From: AC-32 sp963821495
GTDB taxonomy: Bacteria; Actinomycetota; Thermoleophilia; Gaiellales; Gaiellaceae
DNA: 64,000 nucleotides
NCBI GenBank assembly: GCA_963821495.1
Contig: CAWGEA010000001.1
Location: forward strand, 62,001 to 126,000
Direction: 5' to 3'
Shown here: in pieces, positions 33,580-42,013 of the stretch
Layout of the letters: the number at the start of each line of letters is the position of its first letter
Position numbering within the stretch: position 1 is the stretch's first letter
Notes under the pieces: generated by a model
Seen by the model: the letters and a program-made list of their open reading frames with translations, nothing else
Database searches by the model: none
What the model was told of the DNA's origin: nothing
Translations under genes and position numbers: made by a program

Positions 33580-34158
33580 ATGAGCGCCAACGGCTACCGA
33601 CCCCGCCTGAAGACGGCCTACGACGAGGAGATCCGCGCGCGCCTGAAGGACGAGCTCGGCCTGAGCTCGACCATGCAGGTGCCGCGGCTCCAGAAGATCA
33701 CGCTCAACATGGGCGTCGGCGAGGCCAAGACGGACGCGAAGGTGCTCGACAGCGCGATCGACGAGCTCACGACGATCGCCGGTCAGCGGGCGCAAGTGCG
33801 CAAGGCGCGCAAGTCGATCGCCAGCTTCAAGGTCCGCGAGGGCATGCCGGTCGGCGCACGGGTGACGCTGCGCGGCGCCCGCATGTGGGAGTTCCTGGAC
33901 CGGCTCGTGTCGATCGCGCTCCCGCGCATCCGCGACTTCCGCGGCCTGAGCCCGCGCTCGTTCGACGGCCGCGGCAACTTCTCGCTCGGGATCCGCGAGC
34001 AGATCATCTTCCCCGAGATCGACTACGACCAGATCGCCGGCATCCGCGGCCTGGACGTTGCGATCACGACGTCGGCAGAGAACGACGAGCAGGGCCTCGC
34101 GCTCCTGCGCGCGCTCGGCATGCCGTTCCAGCGAGAGACCGAAGGAGAGCAGGAGTAG
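33580..34158 (+). CDS. rplE: Large ribosomal subunit protein uL5
   Basis: A 192-residue L5; LQKITLNMGVGEA, KVREGMPVGARVTLRG and RDFRGLSPRSFDGRGNFSLG (P-site tRNA contact) are conserved. AAGGAG precedes the ATG. The next gene starts at the following base. Confidence 0.97.
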   Translation: MSANGYRPRLKTAYDEEIRARLKDELGLSSTMQVPRLQKITLNMGVGEAKTDAKVLDSAIDELTTIAGQRAQVRKARKSIASFKVREGMPVGARVTLRGARMWEFLDRLVSIALPRIRDFRGLSPRSFDGRGNFSLGIREQIIFPEIDYDQIAGIRGLDVAITTSAENDEQGLALLRALGMPFQRETEGEQE

Positions 34159-34344
34159 ATGGCACGGAAGGCCCTGATCGAGAAGTCGCGCAAGCCGCAG
34201 CGGTTCAAGACCCGCGCGTATTCACGCTGCAACAACTGCGGTCGCCCGCGCGCGGTCTACAAGAAGTTCGGGCTCTGCCGGATCTGTCTGCGCGACCTCG
34301 CGCACCAGGGCGTGATCCCCGGAATGACGAAGAGCAGTTGGTGA
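34159..34344 (+). CDS. rpsN: Small ribosomal subunit protein uS14, zinc-binding type
   Basis: A 61-residue zinc S14 (type Z): CNNCGRPR and CRICLRDLAHQG supply four cysteines, and the C-terminus GMTKSSW is canonical. The short zinc form is the usual spc-operon copy in actinobacteria. Confidence 0.97.
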   Translation: MARKALIEKSRKPQRFKTRAYSRCNNCGRPRAVYKKFGLCRICLRDLAHQGVIPGMTKSSW

Positions 34345-34355
34345 AAGGACCTCGG

Positions 34356-34385
34356 ATGACCATTTGTGGAAGCAAGGACTCCTAG
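34356..34385 (+). promoter_or_regulatory. Nine-codon mini-ORF before rpsH (MTICGSKDS)
   Basis: ATG to TAG inside the rpsN-rpsH gap, one base before the GTG of rpsH. It matches the mini-ORF before nusG at 26 of 30 bases and seven of nine residues. AGCAAGGA within it can serve as Shine-Dalgarno for rpsH. Shared identity in two otherwise unrelated gaps suggests a duplicated translation-initiation element. Confidence 0.5.
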
Positions 34386-34386
34386 C

Positions 34387-34788
34387 GTGCAGACCGACCC
34401 GATCGCAGACATGCTCACGAGGATCCGCAACGCCAACCGCGCGCTGCACGAGCGCGCCGAGATGCCGAGCTCGCGTCTGAAGCGCGAGATCGCACGCATC
34501 CTCAAGGAGGAGGGCTACATCCAGGACTTCCGGATCGAGCACGTCGAGGACACGCCGTACGACACGCTCGTGATCGAGCTCAAGTACGGCCGCAGCCGCG
34601 AGCGCGTGATCACGGACCTGAAGCGCGTCTCGAAGCCCGGCCGCCGCGTCTACGCGGGCAAGGACCGCCTGCCGCGTGTGCTCGGTGGGATGGGCACCGC
34701 GATCCTGTCCACGTCCAACGGCCTGATCACGAGCCGCGCCGCCGAGGAACAGGGCGTAGGCGGCGAGGTCGTCTGCTTCGTCTGGTGA
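34387..34788 (+). CDS. rpsH: Small ribosomal subunit protein uS8
   Basis: A 133-residue S8: TDPIADMLTRIRNANRA start, RVYAGKDRLPRVLGGMGTAI and EEQGVGGEVVCFVW end. GTG 34387 is chosen because it gives the expected N-terminus and follows the mini-ORF stop. S8 is often the spc operon repressor. Confidence 0.96.
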   Translation: MQTDPIADMLTRIRNANRALHERAEMPSSRLKREIARILKEEGYIQDFRIEHVEDTPYDTLVIELKYGRSRERVITDLKRVSKPGRRVYAGKDRLPRVLGGMGTAILSTSNGLITSRAAEEQGVGGEVVCFVW

Positions 34789-34791
34789 GAC

Positions 34792-35325
34792 ATGAGTCGA
34801 ATCGGTAGACAGCCCATCGAGCTCCCGGCCGGCGTGTCGATCTCGATCTCGCCAGGCCGCGTGATGGTGAACGGCCCGCTGGGCGAGCTGAGCCAGCAGG
34901 TGCCCTCGCGCATGCAGGTCGAGCAGCAGGACACGGCGATCGTGGTCACACGCCCGACCGAGCGCGGCGAGGACCGCGCGCTCCACGGCCTCACCCGCTC
35001 GCTGATCGCGAACATGGTCGAAGGGGTCACGAACGGCTTCCAGAAGCGCCTCGAGATCCAGGGCGTCGGCTACCGCGCGGCGCTGCGCGGGACCGACCTC
35101 GAGCTCAACGTCGGCTTCTCGCACTCGGTCGTGCTGAAGGCGCCGCAAGGGATCACCTTCGAGGTGCCCACGCCGACCGAGGTGATCGTGAAGGGCATCG
35201 ACAAGCAGCAGGTCGGCCAGATCGCCGCCGAGGTGCGCAAGGTGCGCCCGCCGGAGCCGTACAAGGGCAAGGGCATCCGCTACGAGGGCGAGTACGTCCG
35301 CCGGAAAGTCGGGAAGCGCGCATGA
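34792..35325 (+). CDS. rplF: Large ribosomal subunit protein uL6
   Basis: A 177-residue L6 with two homologous domains; SRIGRQPIELPAGV start and PPEPYKGKGIRYEGE near the end. Its stop overlaps the rplR ATG (ATGA). Confidence 0.97.
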   Translation: MSRIGRQPIELPAGVSISISPGRVMVNGPLGELSQQVPSRMQVEQQDTAIVVTRPTERGEDRALHGLTRSLIANMVEGVTNGFQKRLEIQGVGYRAALRGTDLELNVGFSHSVVLKAPQGITFEVPTPTEVIVKGIDKQQVGQIAAEVRKVRPPEPYKGKGIRYEGEYVRRKVGKRA

Positions 35326-35678
35326 GCACGCTGACAGTTCGTCAAGCCAGGGAACGGCGTCACCGCCGCGTCCGCGGGAAGCTGGTCGGCAGCGCCGAGC
35401 GGCCGCGCCTGGTCGTGTTCCGCTCGAACCGCGGGATCGAGGCTCAGCTGGTCGACGACCTCGAGGGCAAGACCCTCGCGGCCGCGAGCTGGCTGCAGCT
35501 GAAGGCCTCGTTCAAGGGCTCGAAGACCGAGCAGGCGGCCGAAGTCGGCAAGCTGCTGGCGCAGAACGCGAAGAAGGCCGGCGTACAGACCGTCGTCTTC
35601 GACCGCGGCGGCTACCTCTACCACGGCCGCGTGAAGGCGCTGGCCGATGCGGCCAGAGAGGGAGGACTGAAGTTCTAG
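35322..35678 (+). CDS. rplR: Large ribosomal subunit protein uL18
   Basis: A 118-residue 5S rRNA binder; RLVVFRSNRGIEAQLVDD and FDRGGYLYHGRVKALADAAR are characteristic. It abuts rpsE with no gap. Confidence 0.97.
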   Translation: MSTLTVRQARERRHRRVRGKLVGSAERPRLVVFRSNRGIEAQLVDDLEGKTLAAASWLQLKASFKGSKTEQAAEVGKLLAQNAKKAGVQTVVFDRGGYLYHGRVKALADAAREGGLKF

Positions 35679-36275
35679 ATGAGTATTGACGTTCAGGAGA
35701 GCAGGGAGCTCAAGGAGCGCGTGGTCGAGATCAACCGCGTCGCCAAGGTGGTCAAGGGCGGCCGGCGGTTCTCGTTCACCGCGCTCGTCGTGATCGGCGA
35801 CGAGGTCGACCGCGTCGGCCTTGGCTACGGCAAGGCACGCGAGGTGCCGTTGGCGATCTCGAAGGCGGTCGACGATGCGAAGAAGAACCTGTTCACGGTG
35901 CCGCGGCACGGCACGACGATCACGCACGAGATTCTCGGCCGGTTCGGCGCGGCGAGGGTGCTGCTGCGGCCGGCCAGCGAGGGGACGGGCGTGATCGCCG
36001 GCGGCGGCGTGCGCGCAGTGCTCGAGCTCGCGGGGATTCGCGACATCCTCGCGAAGAGCCTCGGCACGACGAACCCGATCAACATGCTCAAGGCGACGGT
36101 GCAGGGCCTGCAGAGCCTGCGCCGCCCCGACGAGGTCGCCGCGACGCGCGGGCTGACGATCAGCCAGGTGCTGCCGGTCGCTGCGAAGAAGAAAGAAGAG
36201 GATGAGGCTCCGGCGGCGGTGGTCACCGAGCCGGAGACGAGCGATGGCGAAGCTGAAGATCACCCAGACGCGTAG
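35679..36275 (+). CDS. rpsE: Small ribosomal subunit protein uS5
   Basis: A 198-residue S5 with the double-stranded-RNA-like N-domain (RVAKVVKGGRRFSFTALVVI) and C-domain (GTGVIAGGGVRAVLELAGIR). A short acidic tail follows the core. It overlaps rpmD by 32 bases. Confidence 0.97.
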   Translation: MSIDVQESRELKERVVEINRVAKVVKGGRRFSFTALVVIGDEVDRVGLGYGKAREVPLAISKAVDDAKKNLFTVPRHGTTITHEILGRFGAARVLLRPASEGTGVIAGGGVRAVLELAGIRDILAKSLGTTNPINMLKATVQGLQSLRRPDEVAATRGLTISQVLPVAAKKKEEDEAPAAVVTEPETSDGEAEDHPDA

Positions 36276-36426
36276 CGCGATCGGCCAGACCGCGCGGCAC
36301 CGCGGCACCCTTCGCGCCCTCGGCCTCGGCAAGATCGGCCGCAGCGCAGAGCACGCGGAGAGCCCGCAGCTCGCCGGTATGCTCAGGAAGGTCCGTCACC
36401 TCGTGAGGGTGGACTCCGATGCCTGA
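36244..36426 (+). CDS. rpmD: Large ribosomal subunit protein uL30
   Basis: A 60-residue L30 (KLKITQTRSAIGQTARHRGT; LGKIGRSAEH). ATG 36244 gives the normal N-terminus; the longer frame upstream is antisense-free read-through of rpsE. Overlaps rplO by eight bases. Confidence 0.95.
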   Translation: MAKLKITQTRSAIGQTARHRGTLRALGLGKIGRSAEHAESPQLAGMLRKVRHLVRVDSDA

Positions 36427-37042
36427 CGAGCTGAACCTTTCGAACCTCAAGCCCGCCCAGTCGCGCAAGGACCGCAAGCGCATCGGCCGCGGCCTGGGCT
36501 CGGGCAAGGGGCGCTACTCCGGCCGGGGGCTCAAGGGCCAGAAGTCGCGCTCGGGCTCGCACAAGATGCGCCCCGGCTTCGAGGGCGGTCAGAACCCGCT
36601 CTACATGCGCCTCGGCAAGCAGCGCGGTCCGTACTCGAAGGACGCGATGCCGATGGGCCCGCACCGGACCTCGACGCAGCCGGTGAACGTCGCGGCGCTC
36701 GAGGAGCGGTTCGACGCGGGCGCCGAGGTCACCCTGGAGGCGCTCGTCGAGAAGGGCCTGATCCGCAACACTCGGGTCGACGTCAAGCTGCTCGGCCAGG
36801 GCGACCTGAAGAAGAAGTTGAGCGTCACCGTGCACGCTGCCTCGGCGAGCGCGCGCGAGAAGGTCGAGGCCGCGGGCGGCTCGCTGACGCTGCTGCGCGA
36901 GCCGAAGGTTCGCAGGCCGAAGCGCAGGCCCGAGAGCACCCGGCCCAAGCCGAGCGCCGAGGCCGAGCCGGAGGAGACCGCCGCGGAGGAGCCGGAGGCC
37001 GCCGATGCCGAGGCCGAGCCGGAAGCGGGGGAGGAGAGCTAG
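36419..37042 (+). CDS. rplO: Large ribosomal subunit protein uL15 with acidic tail
   Basis: A 207-residue L15 (usual ~145). KRIGRGLGSGKGRYSGRGLK and KMRPGFEGGQNPLYMRL are canonical. After about residue 165 a basic patch leads into an Ala/Glu-rich tail of about 35 residues. Confidence 0.95.
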   Translation: MPDELNLSNLKPAQSRKDRKRIGRGLGSGKGRYSGRGLKGQKSRSGSHKMRPGFEGGQNPLYMRLGKQRGPYSKDAMPMGPHRTSTQPVNVAALEERFDAGAEVTLEALVEKGLIRNTRVDVKLLGQGDLKKKLSVTVHAASASAREKVEAAGGSLTLLREPKVRRPKRRPESTRPKPSAEAEPEETAAEEPEAADAEAEPEAGEES

Positions 37043-38296
37043 GTGTTCTCGTGGCTCGGCAACGCGTGGCGTGTGCCCGAGCTACGCCGTCGCGTCCTCT
37101 TCACGGCGCTCATCCTCGCGCTCTACCGCCTCGGCTCGTGGATCCCGGCGCCCGGCGTCGACTCCCAGCAGATCAAGAACTACTTCAACAACCAGGGCGG
37201 CACGATCCTCGGCCTGCTGAACGTCTTCTCGGGAGGCGCGCTCTCGCAGTTCTCCCTGTTCGCGCTCGGGATCATGCCGTACGTCACCGCCTCGATCATC
37301 CTGCAGCTCCTGACCGTCGTGATTCCGAAGCTGGAGCAGCTGCAGAAGGAGGGTGAGGCCGGCTACGCCAAGATCAACCAGTACACGCGCTACTTCACGG
37401 TCGCCCTCGCCGCCGCGCAGGCGACCGGGTACGCGTATCTGTTCCAGCGCCAGGGCGCGCTGACGAACAACTCGGGCCGGCTCGTCCTGATCGTGATCAC
37501 GCTCACCGCCGGGACGACGCTGCTGATGTACATGGGCGAGCTGATCACCAAGCGCGGGATCGGCAACGGCATCTCGCTGCTGATCTTCGCGTCGATCCTC
37601 GTCTCGGCGCCTGCGGGCGTGACCGCCTGGTACAACGGCGGCCCGATGGAGAAGCTGTTCTTCCCGCTGATCGCAATCGGGATCATCGTGGCGGTCGTCT
37701 TCATCCAGGAGGGCCAGCGCCGGATCCCGATCCAGTACGCGAAGCGGATGGTCGGGCGGAAGATGACGAGCGGCGAGTCCACCTACATGCCGCTGCGCGT
37801 GAACATGGCCGGCGTGATCCCGATCATCTTCGCCGCCGCCGTGATGGCGTTCCCGCCGACGATCGGCCAGTACTTCCCGCAGACGCAGGGCTTCGTCAAC
37901 CGCCACTTCCAGACGTCGAGCCTGACCTACCTCGGGCTCGAGGCCTTCCTGATCATCGTCTTCACCTACTTCTACACCGCGGTTCAGTTCAACCCCGTCG
38001 ACCAGGCGGACAACTTGCGCAAGCACGGTGGCTACATCCCGGGCATCCGGCCGGGACCGCCGACGGCCCAGTACCTCGATCGCGTGCTGACGCGACTGAC
38101 GCTGCCCGGCTCGATCTACCTCGCGGCGGTCGCGGTGCTGCCGAGCCTCTTCATCCGCTACGGCGGCTTCTCGCAGGCGACCTCGCGCGCGCTCGGCGGC
38201 ACCTCGGTGCTGATCGTCGTCGGCGTCGCCCTCGACACGATGCGCCAGATGGAGTCGCAGATGATGATGCGCTCCTACGAAGGCTTCCTCAAGTAG
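37043..38296 (+). CDS. secY: Preprotein translocase subunit SecY
   Basis: A 417-residue, ten-span SecY, with GTG directly after rplO. LYRLGSWIPAPGVD, the plug region GGTILGLLNVFSGGALSQFS and FFTYFYT-like segment (VFTYFYTAVQFNP) are present. It forms the translocation channel with SecE (6.6 kb). Its TAG overlaps the adk GTG by one base. Confidence 0.97.
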   Translation: MFSWLGNAWRVPELRRRVLFTALILALYRLGSWIPAPGVDSQQIKNYFNNQGGTILGLLNVFSGGALSQFSLFALGIMPYVTASIILQLLTVVIPKLEQLQKEGEAGYAKINQYTRYFTVALAAAQATGYAYLFQRQGALTNNSGRLVLIVITLTAGTTLLMYMGELITKRGIGNGISLLIFASILVSAPAGVTAWYNGGPMEKLFFPLIAIGIIVAVVFIQEGQRRIPIQYAKRMVGRKMTSGESTYMPLRVNMAGVIPIIFAAAVMAFPPTIGQYFPQTQGFVNRHFQTSSLTYLGLEAFLIIVFTYFYTAVQFNPVDQADNLRKHGGYIPGIRPGPPTAQYLDRVLTRLTLPGSIYLAAVAVLPSLFIRYGGFSQATSRALGGTSVLIVVGVALDTMRQMESQMMMRSYEGFLK

Positions 38297-38874
38297 TGGC
38301 GGACATCCTGCTGCTCGGCCCGCAGGGAGCCGGCAAGGGAACCCAGGGGAGGCTGGTCGCGGCGGAGCACGGCATCCCGCACGTCGCGACCGGCGACATG
38401 CTGCGCGCCGCGATGGCCGCGGGCACCGAGCTCGGGCGTCGCGTGGAGCCGATCTACGACGCAGGCGGCCTCGTCCCCGACAACCTGATGATCGCACTGA
38501 TCCGCGAGCGGCTCGGCGCAGAGGACGCGCGCGAAGGCTTCGTGCTCGACGGCTTCCCGCGCACGATGACGCAGGCGGAGGCGCTCGAGGAGATGCTGCG
38601 CGAGATCGGTCGCGACCTCGACGTCGTCTTCGAGTTCCAGCTCGCGGACGAGGTCGGCCGCGAGCGGATGCTGAAGCGCGCCGCCGAGGAGGGCCGCACC
38701 GACGACACGCCCGAGGCGATCGCGGAGCGCCTGCGCCTCTACCACGAGGAGACCGAGCCGCTGATCGAGTACTACCGCACCCGCGGCAACCTCGTCGGGA
38801 TCCACGCCGACCGGCCGGTGAACGAGGTCTTCGCCGAGATCCAGCAGACGCTAGAGCAGGTCGCCATCCGATGA
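38296..38874 (+). CDS. adk: Adenylate kinase, short form
   Basis: A 192-residue kinase interconverting ATP, ADP and AMP. P-loop GPQGAGKGTQ (residues 8-17), ATGDMLRAA AMP site and LDGFPRT motif are intact. The LID is short (AEEGRTDDTPE) and lacks zinc cysteines. The secY-adk-map order is standard. Confidence 0.95.
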   Translation: MADILLLGPQGAGKGTQGRLVAAEHGIPHVATGDMLRAAMAAGTELGRRVEPIYDAGGLVPDNLMIALIRERLGAEDAREGFVLDGFPRTMTQAEALEEMLREIGRDLDVVFEFQLADEVGRERMLKRAAEEGRTDDTPEAIAERLRLYHEETEPLIEYYRTRGNLVGIHADRPVNEVFAEIQQTLEQVAIR

Positions 38875-39635
38875 TCATCCGCAAGGCCGCGGGCGAGATC
38901 GAGCGCATGGCTCGCGCGGGCGAGGTGGTCGCGGAAACGCTCGCGCTGATCGGCGAGCACGCGCGGCCGGGCGTGACCACGCAGGAGCTCGACGAGCTCG
39001 CCGACGAGCACATCCGCTCGCGCGGCGGCACGCCGACCTTCAAGGGTTACCGCGGCTATCCCGCCTCGATCTGCACCTCGCCGAACGAGATGGTCGTCCA
39101 CGGCATCCCGGGGCCGTATGCGCTTCGCGACGGCGACATCCTCTCGGTGGACGTCGGCGTGACGCTGGACGGCTTCGTCGGCGACTCGGCCTACACCTTC
39201 GCGATCGGCGAGATCTCGGCCGACGCGGAACGGCTGCTGGAAGGCTGCCAGGCCGCGCTTGCAGCGGGGATCGAGCAGTGCCGGGTCGGCAGCCGGCTCT
39301 CCGACATCTCGCACGCGATCCAGGCGGCGACCGAGGACCAGGGCTTCTCAGTCGTCCGCAGCCTCGTCGGCCACGGCGTCGGCCGCTCGATGCACGAGGA
39401 GCCGCAGATCCCGAACTACGGCGAGCCGGGCCGCGGGCCGCTGCTCGCCGAGGGCATGACCTTCGCGATCGAGCCGATGATCACCGCCGGCGGCCCCGAC
39501 GTCGTCCTGCACGACGACGAGTGGTCGATCTCGAGCGCCGACGGCTCGTTGGCGGCGCACTTCGAGCACACCGTCGCGATCACGGCCGACGGGCCGCGGA
39601 TCCTCACCGCGGCGACCTCGGCGGTGCGCTCGTGA
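38871..39635 (+). CDS. map: Type I methionine aminopeptidase
   Basis: A 254-residue MetAP that removes initiator Met. Metal ligands occur in DVGVTLDGFVGDSAYTF (two Asp), GHGVGRSMHEEP (His), FAIEPMI (Glu) and HFEHTVAI (Glu). ATG overlaps adk (ATGA). No SH3-like N-terminal extension. Confidence 0.96.
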   Translation: MIIRKAAGEIERMARAGEVVAETLALIGEHARPGVTTQELDELADEHIRSRGGTPTFKGYRGYPASICTSPNEMVVHGIPGPYALRDGDILSVDVGVTLDGFVGDSAYTFAIGEISADAERLLEGCQAALAAGIEQCRVGSRLSDISHAIQAATEDQGFSVVRSLVGHGVGRSMHEEPQIPNYGEPGRGPLLAEGMTFAIEPMITAGGPDVVLHDDEWSISSADGSLAAHFEHTVAITADGPRILTAATSAVRS

Positions 39636-40714
39636 GCGACCCGCGCATCGACCGGTACGCGAAGCTCTTGGTCGAGACGTGCGTCGACGTCCAGCCGGGC
39701 TGGCAGGTGCTCGTCAACGGCGGCGTCCTCGCGCGGCCGTTGCTCGAGGCCGTCAGCCGGGAGATCGGCAGGCGAGGCGCCTACGCGCTGCAACGTCCCA
39801 ACCTGACCGGCAGCGGGATCAACGTGCCCTGGGCGCTCGAGGCGCCGGAGGAGCTGCTCTCGAATCCGCCGGAGATCGACACGCATGCCTTCGACACCGC
39901 GGACGCGCTCGTCTCGATCGAGGCCCCCGAGAACACACGCGAGCTGACGAAGCTCCCGTCGGAGCGGTTAGCGCTCTACCAGGCGGGGCTGCGCCCGCAC
40001 CTCGAACGCGTGCTCAACCTCGACCTGAAGTGGGTCGGCTGCCAGTACCCGACTCCGGCGCTCGCGCAGGACGCCGACATGTCGCTGGAGGCGTTCGCCG
40101 ACTTCCTCTTCGGCGCCTGCCTGCTCGACTGGGACGCAGAACGGGAGCGCATGAGCCGCTATTCGACGCTCTTCGAGCAGGCCGAGGAAGTCAGGCTGAT
40201 AGGGGCCGAGACCGACCTGCGCCTCAGCGTCGCGGGACGCCCGGTCCTCGTCGACGCCGGCGGGGCGAACATGCCCGGCGGCGAGTTCTTCACCTCACCG
40301 GTCGAGGACTCGGCGGAGGGCGAGATCGTCTTCGGCGAGTTCCCGGCGGTCTACGCGGGCCGCGAGGTGCGGGGGATCCGCCTGCGCTTCGAAGACGGCA
40401 AGGTGGTCGACGCCTCGGCGGAGGCCAACGAGGAGTTCCTGGTCGAGATGCTCGACCGAGACGAGGGCGCGCGCCGGCTCGGGGAGCTCGGGATCGGCTG
40501 CAACCCCGGGATCACGCGGCACATGAAGAACACGCTCTTCGACGAGAAGATCGACGGCACCGTCCACCTGGCGCTCGGCAACGGCCTGCCCGACGTGGGC
40601 GGCACGAACCAGAGCCAGATCCACTGGGACATCGTCAAGGAGATGCGCAGCGAGGGCAGCCGCATCGAGCTCGACGGCAAGCCGGTACAGGAAGCCGGGC
40701 GCTGGCTTACATGA
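39632..40714 (+). CDS. M29-family aminopeptidase
   Basis: A 360-residue member of the thermophilic aminopeptidase (AmpS/AmpT, M29) family. Recognised by ALVSIEAPENTRELTKL, GGEFFTSPVEDSAEGEI, ANEEFLVEMLDRDEGAR and GNGLPDVGGTNQSQIHWDIV, which contain the Glu/His/Asp metal ligands. GTG overlaps the map stop (GTGA), so it probably works with MetAP in N-terminal peptide turnover. Its stop codon lies in the dispersed palindromic repeat. Confidence 0.9.
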   Translation: MSDPRIDRYAKLLVETCVDVQPGWQVLVNGGVLARPLLEAVSREIGRRGAYALQRPNLTGSGINVPWALEAPEELLSNPPEIDTHAFDTADALVSIEAPENTRELTKLPSERLALYQAGLRPHLERVLNLDLKWVGCQYPTPALAQDADMSLEAFADFLFGACLLDWDAERERMSRYSTLFEQAEEVRLIGAETDLRLSVAGRPVLVDAGGANMPGGEFFTSPVEDSAEGEIVFGEFPAVYAGREVRGIRLRFEDGKVVDASAEANEEFLVEMLDRDEGARRLGELGIGCNPGITRHMKNTLFDEKIDGTVHLALGNGLPDVGGTNQSQIHWDIVKEMRSEGSRIELDGKPVQEAGRWLT

Positions 40715-40778
40715 GGCGTCGCTCGCGTTGCCGCTTGGAGCGCGGACAGGCCGTGCCCGTGCGGCGATCCGAACGAGG
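40712..40778 (+). repeat. Dispersed palindromic repeat, copy 2 (aminopeptidase-infA gap)
   Basis: Starts at the stop codon with TGAGGCGTCGCTCGCGTTGC, two changes from the copy at 33480, then a related GGACAGGCCGTGCCCG core. The remaining bases to 40831 contain a further small palindrome GTCGCG-AC-GCGAC-like and no ORF I can support. Confidence 0.5.
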
Positions 40779-40828
40779 GTCGCGACGCGACCACAGGAGG
40801 CGCCGCCCCCCGGCTGCCTCACGCCGTT

Positions 40829-40837
40829 TGCTACCAT
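40829..40837 (+). promoter_or_regulatory. Extended -10 promoter before infA
   Basis: TG-C-TACCAT (40829-40837) fits an extended -10. A weak GCGGC-GGAA-GCCGT hairpin followed by TTTTTT (40847-40866) lies just downstream and might attenuate transcription. Confidence 0.5.
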
Positions 40838-40887
40838 AGCCACCCGCGGCGGAAGCCGTGTTTTTTCGTGTCTACGAGCGAGGTTGC

Positions 40888-41112
40888 TTGGCTCAAAAGG
40901 AAGAGAAGATCGAAGTGGAAGGCGAGGTCGTCGAGGCCCTCCCCAGCACCATGTTCAGGGTGCAGGTGGACGGGATGGACGGCACCGTCCTCGCGACGAT
41001 CGCCGGCAAGATGCGCAAGCACTACATCCGCATCCTCCCTGGCGACCGCGTGAAGGTGGAGCTCTCGCCTTACGACCTCACCCGCGGAAGGATCACGTAC
41101 CGACACCGATGA
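40888..41112 (+). CDS. infA: Translation initiation factor IF-1
   Basis: A 74-residue OB-fold IF-1. TTG 40888 gives LAQKEEKIEVEGEVVEALP, the expected N-terminus, with GCGAGG five bases upstream; GTG 40858 would add an unlikely segment. RILPGDRVKVELSPYDLTRG is canonical. Confidence 0.95.
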   Translation: MAQKEEKIEVEGEVVEALPSTMFRVQVDGMDGTVLATIAGKMRKHYIRILPGDRVKVELSPYDLTRGRITYRHR

Positions 41113-41222
41113 AAGTCCGAGCCTCAGTCAAGCCCATGTGCGAGCGCTGCCGCGTGATCAAGCGGCACGGCAAGACCATGGTCATCTGCAGCAACCCCCG
41201 CCACAAGCAGAGGCAGGGCTAG
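41109..41222 (+). CDS. rpmJ: Large ribosomal subunit protein bL36
   Basis: A 37-residue protein: MKVRASVKPMCERCRVIKRH then GKTMVICSNPRHKQRQG. The CERC/C/H set binds zinc. Its ATG overlaps the infA TGA. Confidence 0.97.
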   Translation: MKVRASVKPMCERCRVIKRHGKTMVICSNPRHKQRQG

Positions 41223-41225
41223 CCG

Positions 41226-41606
41226 ATGGCGCGCATCGCCGGAGTCAACCTCCCGAACCAGAAGCGGCTCGAGATCGGGCTGACCTACATCTACGGGATC
41301 GGCCGCTCGACCGCGCAGAAGATCTGCACGGACACCGGCCTCTCCCGGGACGAGAAGATCAAGGACCTCACCGACGAGGAGATCACGAAGCTCCGCGAGT
41401 ACATCGACGGCAACCTGCAGGTCGAGGGCGACCTGCGCCGCGAGCGCACCCAGGCGATCAAGCGCCTCGGGGAAATCGGCGCGTACCGCGGGATCCGGCA
41501 CCGGCGCGGCCTGCCGGTCCGTGGCCAGCGGACGAAGACCAACGCGCGCACGCGGAAGGGCCCGAAGAAGACCGTCGGCCGCGGTAAGAAGGCCGCGGCG
41601 AGGTAG
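41226..41606 (+). CDS. rpsM: Small ribosomal subunit protein uS13
   Basis: A 126-residue S13: ARIAGVNLPNQKRLEIGLTY, GIGRSTAQ, and the basic tail RHRRGLPVRGQRTKTNART. Three bases after rpmJ. Confidence 0.97.
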   Translation: MARIAGVNLPNQKRLEIGLTYIYGIGRSTAQKICTDTGLSRDEKIKDLTDEEITKLREYIDGNLQVEGDLRRERTQAIKRLGEIGAYRGIRHRRGLPVRGQRTKTNARTRKGPKKTVGRGKKAAAR

Positions 41607-41608
41607 GC

Positions 41609-42013
41609 ATGGCTCCTCCGAGACGACAGGCGACTAGAGGTCGCGCGCGCCGCCGCGTGAAGAAGAACATCGCGATCGGCCAGGCGCACATCAAGACCTC
41701 CTTCAACAACACGATCGTCTCCCTCACCGACAACGAGGGGAACGTGATCGCGTGGGAGTCGGCCGGCTCGGCCGGGTTCAAGGGCTCACGCAAGTCGACG
41801 CCGTTCGCCGCGCAGGTGACCGCCGACGGATGCGCGCGCAAGGGTATGGAGCACGGCCTGCAGAAGGTCGAGGTCTTCGTCAAGGGCCCGGGCTCCGGCC
41901 GCGAGACCGCGATCCGGTCGCTCCAGGCCGCGGGCCTCGAGATCCTCGGCGTCAAGGACGTCACCCCGCAGGCGCACAACGGCGTCCGCCAGAAGAAGCG
42001 GAGGCGCGTCTAG
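41609..42013 (+). CDS. rpsK: Small ribosomal subunit protein uS11
   Basis: A 134-residue S11; HIKTSFNNTIVSLTDNEGNV and GPGSGRETAIRSLQAAGLEI are canonical; ends RQKKRRRV. Its TAG overlaps rpsD GTG. Confidence 0.97.
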   Translation: MAPPRRQATRGRARRRVKKNIAIGQAHIKTSFNNTIVSLTDNEGNVIAWESAGSAGFKGSRKSTPFAAQVTADGCARKGMEHGLQKVEVFVKGPGSGRETAIRSLQAAGLEILGVKDVTPQAHNGVRQKKRRRV

